Source of the DNA: Flavobacteriales bacterium UBA5871 | GTDB lineage: Bacteria; Bacteroidota; Bacteroidia; Flavobacteriales_D; Crocinitomicaceae | Assembly: GCA_002432085.1 (NCBI GenBank) | Contig: DJFN01000179.1 | Coordinates: 11,538-18,447 of the forward strand | Direction: 5' to 3' | Length of the DNA: 6,910 nt | Part shown: piece after piece, positions 1-6,667 of the stretch | Position numbering within the stretch: position 1 is the first letter of the stretch | How the letters are laid out: every line of letters begins with the position of its first letter | The notes under the pieces: model-generated | Databases searched by the model: none | Told to the model about the DNA's origin: nothing | What the model saw: the letters and a program-made list of their open reading frames with translations, nothing else | Position numbers and translations under genes: made by a program

Positions 1-247
1 CGCCGGAAATACGGTAGACCAGGCTGCACAAATACGTGTTCAGCAAATGATTGTTGCCGTCCGCACCGATGTCGGTGTTGTGAACGCGGCCGCTCTGCAC
101 GTAATAACTGTACGTGATCAGCTCGTCCTGTAAAGGCTCGTTGAAGATGCTGCGCAACAGCAGGTAAACAAACAGCAGGGCGAACAAGACAATGGCAAAC
201 AAGCGGAATTGCTGCTGCTGTCGAAGTTGTTCCGGCATCTGCGTCAT
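1..247 (-). CDS. Polytopic membrane protein, N-terminal fragment; GT-C (GT39/ArnT-like) glycosyltransferase-like
   Basis: Only the first 82 residues are in the window; the frame stays open to the left edge. The ATG at 247-245 lies 9 bp after the scoA stop, so the gene should be co-transcribed with scoA and PBP1A. The N-terminus is short and glutamine-rich (residues 7-13), followed by one strong membrane helix (about 14-32). An extracytoplasmic segment then carries an Asp-Glu pair (D41, E42) and an NNHLLN motif (65-70). A DE pair just after the first helix, then an N-H-x-x-N segment, is typical of lipid-linked-sugar-dependent GT-C enzymes of the dolichyl-phosphate-mannose/ArnT type, where the acidic residue is catalytic. 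The family call is by resemblance only. It could also be another multi-span Bacteroidota protein with the same fold. An ATG three codons later is an alternative start. Confidence 0.62.
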   Translation of the reverse strand, partial: MTQMPEQLRQQQQFRLFAIVLFALLFVYLLLRSIFNEPLQDELITYSYYVQSGRVHNTDIGADGNNHLLNTYLCSLVYRISG

Positions 248-256
248 GACCGAGTG

Positions 257-955
257 TTATCCGCGCGGTCTTACCGTTCGCTGCTCGATGCGTTTTTCAA
301 ACTTTTCTCCCTGGAAAATGCGCTGTACGAAAATACCCGGCGTGTGAATGAAGTTCGGATCGAGCTCGCCGGCCGGAACCAGCTCTTCCACTTCGGCGAT
401 GGTAATTTTACCGGCCATGGCCATCATTGGGTTGAAGTTGCGGGCCGTAGCTTTGTAAACAAGGTTTCCTTCGGTATCGCCTTTCCAGGCCTTTACAATC
501 GCGAAATCGGCTGTCAAAGCGCTTTCGAGAATATGCGGTTTGCCATTGAACACGCGCACTTCCTTTCCTTCGGCGATCTCGGTTCCGTAACCGGCCGGCG
601 TGAAGAAAGCAGGAACGCCTGCACCACCTGCACGACAGCGCTCAGCGAGCGATCCCTGCGGGATGAGATCCACTTCCAGCTCACCCGAAAGCATCTGGCG
701 CTCGAATTCGTCGTTCTCACCAACGTAAGAAGAGATCATTTTGCGCACCTGGCGGTTCTGCAGCAGCAAGCCCAGACCGAAATCATCGACACCGGCATTG
801 TTGGAGATACAGGTGAGGTTTTTCACACCGAGCTTCACCAGTTGCGCGATGGAATTCTCCGGAATGCCACACAATCCGAATCCGCCGACCATCAGGGTCA
901 TACCGTCTTCAATGCCTTTCAGAGCTTCGTCTACTCCGGAAACTACTTTGTTCAT
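257..955 (-). CDS. scoA: 3-oxoacid (succinyl-CoA:acetoacetate) CoA-transferase subunit A
   Basis: Alpha subunit of the two-subunit family I CoA-transferase that moves CoA from succinyl-CoA to acetoacetate (or a related 3-oxoacid), giving acetoacetyl-CoA and succinate in the cytoplasm. The 232 residues are full length for the family. Residues 17-32 (D-G-x2 ... G-G-F-x3-G-x-P) match CoA-transferase signature 1. Further family blocks are [10 protein letters not shown] (53-62), [20 protein letters not shown] (99-118), GYGTE (122-126) and the C-terminal [11 protein letters not shown] region (190-200). The catalytic glutamate of this family sits on subunit B, so this protein alone should be inactive. 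The ATG start at 955 follows the PBP1A stop by 5 bp. The next gene downstream is not scoB but a membrane protein. The acyl acceptor cannot be fixed from sequence; butyrate-acetoacetate transferase is an alternative. Confidence 0.93.
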   Translation of the reverse strand: MNKVVSGVDEALKGIEDGMTLMVGGFGLCGIPENSIAQLVKLGVKNLTCISNNAGVDDFGLGLLLQNRQVRKMISSYVGENDEFERQMLSGELEVDLIPQGSLAERCRAGGAGVPAFFTPAGYGTEIAEGKEVRVFNGKPHILESALTADFAIVKAWKGDTEGNLVYKATARNFNPMMAMAGKITIAEVEELVPAGELDPNFIHTPGIFVQRIFQGEKFEKRIEQRTVRPRG

Positions 956-960
956 AGGTG

Positions 961-3495
961 CTAAAAATCAATACCGCCGGCCGGATCGCCACCGCCTTCT
1001 ACGGGCTCGTCATCGGCTGCGGTCGGGTCGTATTCCACGCCCGTAAGGTTAAACATACTGTCGTCAAAGCCCTCCGGTTTGTCGAATTCGGTGGTCGAAA
1101 TCGCGATTTTCGGGTCTTTGTATACTTTATTCATATAATAACCATAGATCGGCATGGCAGTTCGCGCTCCCTGGCCCTGATCGGTCGAACGGAAACGAAC
1201 ACCGCGGTCTTCGGCGCCAACCCAGACACCTGTAGCAAGGTCCGGAGTCAATCCAACGAACCAGCCGTCGGAGTTGTTCTGCGTTGTTCCTGTTTTACCG
1301 GCCGTCGGATAACGGATGCCACCGTAATCGGCGCCACCGCGCAAACGGCTTCCTGTTCCGCCTTCCACAACGCCCTGCATCATTTTCAGAACCGCATAAG
1401 CCACGTTTTCGTTCATCGCTTCGCGGGAAACGGATTTGGCGCTGTAAATCACATTGCCGGCGCGGTCTTCGATGCGCAGAATGGTCGTTGGCTTGTTGAA
1501 AATTCCCTTATTCACGAAAGCAGACTGCGCGCCCACCAGCTCGTAGAGGGAAAGGTCCATAGAGCCGAGACACATGGCCGGTACGACATCTGCATCGTTG
1601 AGGTGAATATCAAGACTGCGCATGAGCTTGGCGACGGTCTGCGGTCCAGCCAGCGCACCCATTTTACCCATGACGTAAACGGCTACGTTGTTCTTCGACA
1701 TAGCGAGTCCGCGCTTGATGGAGATCGTTCCACCGCTGCCGCTGCCGTCAGAATTGGACGGACACCACTGTCCATCCGGATTTCCGCTCGGATCGAACAG
1801 ATCGACGCAGTAACGAATGTCCGGAATCACCATTCCCGGCTTGATCACGTTCATCGTGATACCGGCACCGTAAACGAACGGCTTGATGGTCGAGCCTACC
1901 TGGCGTCGTCCCTGGCGCACGTGATCGTAAGCGAAATAATCGATGTTGGTACCGCCCACCCAGGCTTTTACGAAGCCGGTGCTCGGCTCGATAGAGATCA
2001 GTCCGGCCTGGAGGAAGGATTTATAGTAACGGATGGAGTCCATCGGCGTCATGGTCGTATCGCGCTCGCCGTCCCAGGAGAATACGCGCATCTCGGTCGG
2101 CTCGTTGAAGCTTTTCATGATTTCCTGCTCGGAAAGTCCGGCGTCTTTCATTCCGATGTAACGCGGGCTGCGTTTTACGGCGCTGTTCATGATTGCATCC
2201 ACCTGTTCCTGGGAAAGCTGATTCGAGAACGGCCAGTTTTTCAAACCACGGTTGTTGCGGTCGAACTGCGATTGCAGAGTTTCACGCAAATGACGCTCAA
2301 CGGCTTCTTCCGCATAAACCTGCATATCGGCGTTGATGGTCGTGTAGATGCGTAATCCGTCGCGGTAAATATCCCACGGAACGCCATCCTGGCGCTTGTA
2401 TTTAAAGGAGCCGTCAGGATTTTTCTCCGACAGCAGCTCGGTCACTTCCTTGCGCAGCTCTTCGCGGAAATACGGTGCGATGCCGCGTTTGTGGTCAACC
2501 ACCTGGTAGTCGATCACCAATGGTTTTTTGCACAGCTGCTCGTATTCGGCGCGGGTGATTTTCGTACGAAGCGCTGCGTTGTTCTCTTCGGAGTTAACCA
2601 GCCATTGTTTCAATACCTGGTTGCGGCGACCAACGGCACGAAGGCTGTCATTGGCACGCGCGTCCCTGATTTCCTGTTCCGTAATTTCATTCGCCGGCAC
2701 ATCTTTTCTATTCGCCAGCCAGTTGCGGTAGTTCTTGATCTTGAAGGTGTAAGGATTGTAAAGTGTCGGGTTTTTACACATTCCCACCAGCATGGCCGCT
2801 TCTTCCTTGTTCAGGTCTTTCGGCTTCTTGTTGAAGTAAACTTTGGAAGCATTCGCGATTCCAACGGCGTTGTAGAGGAAGTCGAACTGGTTGAGATACA
2901 TGGTGATGATCTCTTCTTTCGTAAAACGCTTCTCGAGACGGGTCGCGATGATATTCTCGCGTGCTTTTTCGTTGAGACGGCCCCACATGCGTCCAAGGCG
3001 GCCCTGCGATTTTTGTTCGATCTCTTCACCGGAAGCACGGGCCATTTCCTCGCGTTCACGGATCTGGAGTGTAAAAAGCTGTTTAGCGAGCTGTTGCGTA
3101 ATGGTGGAAGCTCCTCCGGCTCCTCCGACATTTACGACGGCCCTTCCGAGTGCACGGAAATCCACGCCGGAATGGTCGTGGAAACGCTCATCTTCAGTAG
3201 CGATCAGTGCATCGGTCACATTCGGGCTGATGGCTTTGTATTCGACGCTGGTGCGGTTGATTTTCCAGTAACGGCCGAGCTCTGTCGTTCCGTCATCGGC
3301 ATAAATGACGGAAGCCAGCAATTCCGGCGGATTATCGAGCATGGCAACCGGTGGCAGGTCGTCTTCCGACTGGAATAACAGCAAACAGGCTACAAACAAT
3401 AAAGGAAAAGTGGCTATCAGCCAGTAGGCTATCGTAGCTCGTTTGTGTCCTTTTTCTGAAAATGAAGGTTTTACAACCTTATTTTGTTTTGCCAT
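961..3495 (-). CDS. mrcA: Penicillin-binding protein 1A, bifunctional transglycosylase/transpeptidase
   Basis: Class A PBP of 844 residues. It polymerises lipid II glycan strands (GT51 domain) and cross-links stem peptides (penicillin-binding transpeptidase) on the outer face of the inner membrane. A basic cytoplasmic tail precedes one membrane helix (about 21-41). The GT51 motifs are [10 protein letters not shown] with catalytic Glu101, [10 protein letters not shown] (128-137), [10 protein letters not shown] (193-202) and EEAAMLVGM (231-239). The transpeptidase motifs are STIK with nucleophile Ser535 and Lys538, SKN (600-602) and KTGT (734-737), so both activities look intact. The tail is acidic and glycine-rich. 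I chose the ATG at 3495 over an in-frame TTG at 3504 because ATG is stronger and the leader after the promoter-like site would be about 10 nt. It is the first gene of a tight minus-strand run with scoA (5 bp gap). Confidence 0.95.
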   Translation of the reverse strand: MAKQNKVVKPSFSEKGHKRATIAYWLIATFPLLFVACLLLFQSEDDLPPVAMLDNPPELLASVIYADDGTTELGRYWKINRTSVEYKAISPNVTDALIATEDERFHDHSGVDFRALGRAVVNVGGAGGASTITQQLAKQLFTLQIREREEMARASGEEIEQKSQGRLGRMWGRLNEKARENIIATRLEKRFTKEEIITMYLNQFDFLYNAVGIANASKVYFNKKPKDLNKEEAAMLVGMCKNPTLYNPYTFKIKNYRNWLANRKDVPANEITEQEIRDARANDSLRAVGRRNQVLKQWLVNSEENNAALRTKITRAEYEQLCKKPLVIDYQVVDHKRGIAPYFREELRKEVTELLSEKNPDGSFKYKRQDGVPWDIYRDGLRIYTTINADMQVYAEEAVERHLRETLQSQFDRNNRGLKNWPFSNQLSQEQVDAIMNSAVKRSPRYIGMKDAGLSEQEIMKSFNEPTEMRVFSWDGERDTTMTPMDSIRYYKSFLQAGLISIEPSTGFVKAWVGGTNIDYFAYDHVRQGRRQVGSTIKPFVYGAGITMNVIKPGMVIPDIRYCVDLFDPSGNPDGQWCPSNSDGSGSGGTISIKRGLAMSKNNVAVYVMGKMGALAGPQTVAKLMRSLDIHLNDADVVPAMCLGSMDLSLYELVGAQSAFVNKGIFNKPTTILRIEDRAGNVIYSAKSVSREAMNENVAYAVLKMMQGVVEGGTGSRLRGGADYGGIRYPTAGKTGTTQNNSDGWFVGLTPDLATGVWVGAEDRGVRFRSTDQGQGARTAMPIYGYYMNKVYKDPKIAISTTEFDKPEGFDDSMFNLTGVEYDPTAADDEPVEGGGDPAGGIDF

Positions 3496-3512
3496 AACAC
3501 TCAAATGATGGG

Positions 3513-3544
3513 TAAAAATAACGATTATCCGATCTGCTTACAAA
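3513..3544 (-). promoter_or_regulatory. Putative Bacteroidota-type promoter for PBP1A-scoA-membrane protein
   Basis: Read on the minus strand, TTTG (3544-3541) is followed after 20 nt by TATTTTTA (3520-3513). This resembles the Bacteroidota TTTG / TAnnTTTG promoter with one mismatch (final A for G) and normal spacing. It would give a leader of about 10 nt before the ATG at 3495. No Shine-Dalgarno sequence is visible, which is usual in this phylum. The mismatch in a key base keeps confidence low. Confidence 0.38.
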
Positions 3545-3563
3545 TATCGCTTAAACGACAAAA

Positions 3564-3585
3564 CGCCCCGATGGTTACCGGGGCG
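3564..3585 (-). terminator. Intrinsic terminator of the DUF4271-hemD transcript
   Basis: A perfect 7-bp GC stem CGCCCCG / CGGGGCG (3564-3570 with 3579-3585) encloses an 8-nt loop. On the minus strand the stem is followed by TTTTGTCGTTT. It lies about 20 bp past the hemD stop and ahead of the PBP1A promoter-like site, so it separates the two minus-strand units. The plus strand also has TTTT after the stem, but no plus-strand gene ends here. Confidence 0.72.
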
Positions 3586-3604
3586 CTTTTCAACAGCAAT
3601 GTGC

Positions 3605-4354
3605 TTATTTCTTTTTGTTGCGTTCTTTGATGAAGTTCTCGATCGCGGCCGTCATACTAGGGGCATTCGGCTGCGGAGCGTGGATGTCCAGACGCAGGTT
3701 GTTCTTAATCACTGCGTTGGCCGTTGTTGGCCCGAATGCTGCGATCACCGTTGTGTTCTGCTTGAAATCCGGGAAGTTCTTGAACAGCGATTCGATTCCG
3801 CCCGGGCTGAAAAATACCAGCATGTCGTAATATACATCTTCGAGGTCGCTCAGGTCGGAAGCCACGGTTCTGTAAAGCATTGCTTTGGTGAACGGGATTT
3901 TGGCCGCTTCGAGCGTTTCCGGGATTTTGTCGCGCAGGATGTCTGTACACGGCAGCAGGAATTTCTCGCCTTTGTGCTTTTTCAGCGGGTCGATCAGGTC
4001 CTCGATGGTTTGCTTACCGAAAAAGATCTTGCGCTTGCGGTACGTCACATACTTTTGCAGGTACAAGGCAACAGCTTCGGAAATACAGAAATACTTCATG
4101 GTATCCGGCACTTCGAAGCGAATTTCTTCGGCAATACGGAAGAAATGGTCTACAGCCGTTTTTGATGTCAGAATGATTGCGGTATACTCCGGAATGTTCA
4201 CCTTTTGCTGGCGAAATTCCTGCACTGATACTCCTTCGACGTGAATAAAGGGCCTGAAATCGATCTTAAGCTTGTATTTATCCGCCAGATCGTAATAGGG
4301 TGATTTTTCTCCCTCAGGTTTGGGTTGAGAAACCAAAATAGTCTTGATACTCAA
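3605..4354 (-). CDS. hemD: Uroporphyrinogen-III synthase
   Basis: Cytoplasmic enzyme of tetrapyrrole synthesis that closes hydroxymethylbilane to uroporphyrinogen III with inversion of ring D, the branch point to heme and corrinoids. The 249-residue protein has the two-lobed HemD pattern (family PF02602). It opens with KTILVSQPKPE (4-14), then has a DFRPFIHVEGV block (32-42), ILTSKTAVDHFF (61-72), FFSPGGIESL (181-190) and AAFGPTTANAV (205-215), followed by the NAPSM segment (230-234) and a lysine-rich end. HemD is a poorly conserved family, but these blocks are characteristic of Bacteroidota members. No ATG is available. The TTG at 4354 places the start four residues before KTILVSQ, as in relatives; a TTG at 4384 directly abutting the upstream stop would add ten residues. 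With the preferred start the gap to DUF4271 is 30 nt, so the two genes probably share a transcript. Confidence 0.88.
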   Translation of the reverse strand: MSIKTILVSQPKPEGEKSPYYDLADKYKLKIDFRPFIHVEGVSVQEFRQQKVNIPEYTAIILTSKTAVDHFFRIAEEIRFEVPDTMKYFCISEAVALYLQKYVTYRKRKIFFGKQTIEDLIDPLKKHKGEKFLLPCTDILRDKIPETLEAAKIPFTKAMLYRTVASDLSDLEDVYYDMLVFFSPGGIESLFKNFPDFKQNTTVIAAFGPTTANAVIKNNLRLDIHAPQPNAPSMTAAIENFIKERNKKK

Positions 4355-4384
4355 GGTTCTGCGAAGTTTTATAGTGTTTAACAA

Positions 4385-5095
4385 TCAGCTTATCCAATCC
4401 TGAAATTCCTCGTAGTAAAGTAGTCTTGCAACTACAAACAGGGGTAGAATTTCAAGGGTCCAAAAGTACAAAATTATGTAATACCAAGATACGCCCTGGC
4501 TCATCGTGATCCAAAAGCCACGCAGCAAACGGATCAGCAGGTAAACCACATACGTGGCGCCGAGCAGCCACGCGCTGCTTTCCACGAAGGTCGGCTGAAA
4601 GTAAATCACGAAAAATTCGAGCAGCAGAATCAGTCCGAAAAACTGGGTGAGAATCAGCGTAAAATAGTTCAGCTCGGTAACCGCCGACGGTTGTCCGCTG
4701 ATGCGGGCCGCAAGGTTGGTCATCATCAGCTGGTAGAGAAAGTACAGCGACGGAACGAAGACCGGGATCGTCATCTTTTCCCATTCACCGAACGGCACTT
4801 TCACAAAGAACAGCCAGTAAACGGTTCCTGCGGAAATGATGAAGAACAACAACAGCAGTAAGATCGATCCGGCCGAACGCGTTTTATACGCTTCGCGGGC
4901 AAGATCGTCGAGCGGCTTTAAGAACAACACGCCCTGAGCAAGATAAAGAAAAACGCCTTTCTCCCGGACACGCGCGATGGCAATAATGAGCGCACAGATG
5001 GAAAACAATACGATCACAAGCCACGAGTCCGTGGTTGTCCGCGGCGTAAGATGCGTGGGTAAATCCGTTGCTGCTATGAGGGTAAAGGCGTTCAA
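4385..5095 (-). CDS. DUF4271 family inner-membrane protein
   Basis: A Bacteroidota-restricted membrane protein of unknown function. With the start chosen here (TTG at 5095) it has 236 residues and about six predicted helices, near residues 25-44, 75-97, 110-130, 143-166, 173-191 and 204-225. The last helix region has the family-typical W-Y-Y-I-I-L-Y-F-x-T-L-E-I-L-P block. The C-terminus is short and acidic-aromatic. No ATG exists in the first half of the frame, so the start must be non-ATG. A TTG at 5143 lies inside the heptamer repeat and upstream of the promoter-like -7 element. The TTG at 5095 falls about 20 nt after that element and is more credible. The gene runs directly into hemD, a pairing I recall in other Bacteroidota, so a link to tetrapyrrole metabolism or its membrane context is possible but unproven. 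Confidence 0.85.
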   Translation of the reverse strand: MNAFTLIAATDLPTHLTPRTTTDSWLVIVLFSICALIIAIARVREKGVFLYLAQGVLFLKPLDDLAREAYKTRSAGSILLLLLFFIISAGTVYWLFFVKVPFGEWEKMTIPVFVPSLYFLYQLMMTNLAARISGQPSAVTELNYFTLILTQFFGLILLLEFFVIYFQPTFVESSAWLLGATYVVYLLIRLLRGFWITMSQGVSWYYIILYFWTLEILPLFVVARLLYYEEFQDWIS

Positions 5096-5113
5096 TCTGA
5101 CCGTTTTCAAGCA

Positions 5114-5143
5114 CAAAGATCGTATACAATTGACAATTGACAA
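5114..5143 (-). promoter_or_regulatory. Putative promoter for DUF4271-hemD
   Basis: On the minus strand TTG (5143-5141) is separated by 19 nt from GATCTTTG (5121-5114), a one-mismatch fit to the Bacteroidota TAnnTTTG -7 element. The TTG comes from the left heptamer array. Transcription from here would leave a leader of roughly 12-15 nt before the TTG start at 5095. This site is the main argument against starting the gene farther upstream. Confidence 0.42.
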
Positions 5144-5160
5144 TGCACAATTGACAATTG
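5127..5160. repeat. Heptamer array 1 (CAATTGA units), left inverted arm
   Basis: Plus-strand units are CAATTGA (5127), CAATTGA (5134), CAATGCA (5141), CAATTGA (5148) and CAATTG (5155): almost five copies with a strict period of 7 and one degenerate unit. The reverse complement of this 34-bp block matches 5307-5340 at 30 of 34 positions. Similar CAATTGA-type tracts are common between genes in Bacteroidota (from general familiarity, not checked here). Confidence 0.9.
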
Positions 5161-5208
5161 GGGCTCCGGAAAGTATGTTGTGCTATGAAAAAGGTTACGA
5201 CATCTGTA

Positions 5209-5245
5209 GAATTGTCAATTGTCCAATGTGCACGTTGTACAATTC
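5209..5245. repeat. Heptamer array 2 (degenerate TCAATTG units) with internal palindrome
   Basis: Units read GAATTG, TCAATTG, TCCAATG, TGCACGT, TGTACAA. The first 20 bases from 5210 are an exact direct repeat of 5308-5327 in array 3, after which the two diverge. Positions 5217-5244 form an imperfect palindrome centred on GTGCAC: of 14 pairs, 12 are Watson-Crick, one is a T-G wobble and one a mismatch. The outermost GAATTGT / ACAATTC also mirror each other. Confidence 0.82.
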
Positions 5246-5305
5246 AGTGTTTCCAAAAAATGGGTTGTGCTTGTGCGATTGACGACTGAATGTCCCGAAA
5301 CGCAT

Positions 5306-5340
5306 ACAATTGTCAATTGTCCAATGTCAATTGTACATTG
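5306..5340. repeat. Heptamer array 3 (TCAATTG units), right inverted arm
   Basis: Five contiguous heptamers: ACAATTG, TCAATTG, TCCAATG, TCAATTG, TACATTG. It is the inverted counterpart of array 1 (30/34). It also has internal dyad symmetry, TACAATTG (5305-5312) against CAATTGTA (5328-5335). Both outer arrays are preceded on the plus strand by CG[T/C]ATA. The 3' end supplies TTG triplets positioned as -33 elements for the dehydrogenase promoter. Confidence 0.88.
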
Positions 5341-5364
5341 TCTAAGAGGATTGTCTTACTTTTG
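5331..5364 (+). promoter_or_regulatory. Putative Bacteroidota promoter for the acyl-CoA dehydrogenase
   Basis: TACTTTTG at 5357-5364 is a perfect match to the TAnnTTTG -7 element. Upstream TTG triplets at 5331-5333 (23-nt spacer) or 5338-5340 (16-nt spacer) can act as the -33 element; both lie in heptamer array 3. Initiation a few bases after 5364 would give a leader of about 20 nt before the ATG at 5393. Confidence 0.6.
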
Positions 5365-5392
5365 CCCTTTCCAAATTAGTAAATACAAGCTG

Positions 5393-6598
5393 ATGGCAAC
5401 TGATTTATACACACATCCGGATTATCTCAACATGGATGATCTGCTTACGGATGAGCAAAAGCTGGTTCGCGATACGGCCCGTGCATGGGTAAAGAAAGAA
5501 GTATCGCCGATCATCGCAGAAAACTACGAGAAAGCGACTTTCCCGATGCACCTGCTCAAAGGGCTGGGCGAGATCGGCGCATTCGGACCATACATTCCGG
5601 AACAATACGGAGGTCCGGGACTTGACCAGATCTCTTACGGTCTGATCATGCAGGAGCTCGAGCGCTGCGATTCCGGTTTGCGTTCGACTGCTTCCGTACA
5701 GAGCTCCCTGGTGATGTACCCGATCTGGAAATACGGTAACGAAGAGCAGCGCATGAAATACCTGCCGAAGCTTGCTACCGGTGAAATGATGGGTTGCTTC
5801 GGTCTGACCGAGCCGGATTACGGTTCCAACCCGGGCGGTATGATCACCAACTTCAAGGATATGGGCGATCATTACTTGCTGAACGGAGCGAAAATGTGGA
5901 TTTCCAACGCACCGTTTGCCGATATCGCTGTTGTTTGGGCGAAAGACGAGTCCGGTCGTATCCACGGTCTGATCGTTGAGCGCGGCATGGAAGGCTTCTC
6001 TACGCCGGAAATGCACGGGAAATTGTCCCTGCGTGCTTCAGCTACGGGTGAATTGATCTTTGTCAACGTAAAAGTTCCGAAAGAAAACCTGCTTCCTGGA
6101 AAAAGCGGATTGGGTGCGCCGCTCGGCTGCCTCGATTCAGCTCGTTTCGGTATTGCGTGGGGTGCGCTCGGAGCGGCAATGGACTGCTACGATCAGGCAT
6201 TGCGCTATTCCAAGCAGCGTACACAATTCGGCGTTCCGATCGGTGCATTCCAGCTCATTCAGAAGAAACTGGCTGAAATGATCACCGAGATCACGAAAGC
6301 TCAGCTCCTGACACTGCGTGTTGGTCAGCTGCGTAACGAAGGCCGTGCAACATCCGCACAGATTTCCATGGCGAAGCGCAACAACGTGGAGATCGCACTG
6401 AACATCGCTCGTGAGGCCCGTCAGATCCACGGCGGTATGGGAATCACCGACGAATACTCGATCATGCGCCACATGGCCAATCTCGAGTCGGTTGTGACCT
6501 ACGAAGGAACACACGATATTCACCTGCTCATCACAGGAATGGATATTACGGGAATTTCAGCTTTCACACGCGAAATGCCGGATCTTTCCAAGATGTAA
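5393..6598 (+). CDS. gcdH: Acyl-CoA dehydrogenase, glutaryl-CoA dehydrogenase type
   Basis: FAD-dependent cytoplasmic dehydrogenase of 401 residues. Glutaryl-CoA dehydrogenases oxidise and decarboxylate glutaryl-CoA to crotonyl-CoA in lysine and tryptophan breakdown. The protein follows the GCDH pattern closely: ELERCDSGLRS (88-98) contains Glu90 and Arg97, matching the human enzyme's Glu87 and the Arg94 that binds the substrate carboxylate. SVQSSLVMYPI follows (101-111), then the FAD-binding stretch CFGLTEPDYGSNPGG (135-149), WISN (169-172), LRASATG (213-219), RTQFGVPI (276-283) and TYEGTHDIH (369-377) with catalytic Glu371. Ser171 stands where the human enzyme appears to have Thr. The frame extends upstream to 5219, but that part is translated repeat DNA and promoter. 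The ATG at 5393 follows the promoter and gives the usual N-terminus. A related short/branched-chain substrate cannot be excluded. Confidence 0.9.
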   Translation: MATDLYTHPDYLNMDDLLTDEQKLVRDTARAWVKKEVSPIIAENYEKATFPMHLLKGLGEIGAFGPYIPEQYGGPGLDQISYGLIMQELERCDSGLRSTASVQSSLVMYPIWKYGNEEQRMKYLPKLATGEMMGCFGLTEPDYGSNPGGMITNFKDMGDHYLLNGAKMWISNAPFADIAVVWAKDESGRIHGLIVERGMEGFSTPEMHGKLSLRASATGELIFVNVKVPKENLLPGKSGLGAPLGCLDSARFGIAWGALGAAMDCYDQALRYSKQRTQFGVPIGAFQLIQKKLAEMITEITKAQLLTLRVGQLRNEGRATSAQISMAKRNNVEIALNIAREARQIHGGMGITDEYSIMRHMANLESVVTYEGTHDIHLLITGMDITGISAFTREMPDLSKM

Positions 6599-6618
6599 TC
6601 GAAAGAAAATACCAATAA

Positions 6619-6652
6619 AAAGGGGGCGAGTCTTAACGAAATCGCCCCCTTT
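6619..6652. terminator. Bidirectional intrinsic terminator between convergent genes
   Basis: An 11-bp perfect stem AAAGGGGGCGA (6619-6629) pairs with 6642-6652 across a 12-nt loop. On the plus strand it is followed by CTTTTTC, 20 bp after the dehydrogenase stop. On the minus strand it begins 15 bp after the stop of the convergent gene and its own A-tract gives a T-run, so it can serve both transcripts. Confidence 0.88.
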
Positions 6653-6667
6653 CTTTTTCATTCTTGT

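Larger units (their letters stand above)
5127..5340. repeat. Composite 214-bp inverted-repeat region between divergent genes
   Basis: The 34-bp outer arms (5127-5160 and 5307-5340, 30/34 identical in inverted orientation) flank 146 bp that contain array 2 and two unique spacers of about 48 and 60 bp. The region occupies most of the 297-bp gap between the DUF4271 gene and the acyl-CoA dehydrogenase. I see no clear target-site duplication at its edges (flanks TATA versus TCTA), no transposase, no tRNA and no rRNA here. It may be a non-autonomous repeat element or simply clustered heptamer arrays. Confidence 0.6.

Noticed and set aside
209..964. Plus-strand open frame (251 codons) opposite scoA
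   Set aside because: Mirror of a clear CoA-transferase gene; it spans the junctions of three minus-strand genes, which a real gene would not.
958..2355. Long plus-strand open frame (465 codons) opposite PBP1A
   Set aside because: It is fully antisense to PBP1A, whose GT51 and transpeptidase motifs are intact. The antisense protein has low-complexity H/R/V-rich character with no recognisable domain, so it reflects codon bias of the real gene.
2491..3378. Plus-strand open frame (295 codons) opposite the N-terminal half of PBP1A
   Set aside because: Antisense shadow of the GT51 domain, with no family resemblance and no promoter or terminator of its own.
3541..3563. Alternative PBP1A promoter using GATATTTG near 3548-3541
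   Set aside because: The only upstream TTTTG is about 10 nt away, far too close for a -33 element. The site at 3513-3544 fits spacing better.
5161..5306. Integron attC or insertion-sequence remnant
   Set aside because: No R/L box pattern, no transposase fragment in any frame and no visible target-site duplication. The inverted arms are explained by heptamer arrays.
5127..5340. CRISPR array
   Set aside because: Units are 7 bp, contiguous and degenerate. There are no 25-40 bp repeats with uniform unique spacers, and no cas genes in the window.
5219..5392. N-terminal extension of the acyl-CoA dehydrogenase frame by 58 codons
   Set aside because: The extension translates heptamer repeats and the perfect TACTTTTG promoter element. 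The family N-terminus begins at the ATG at 5393.
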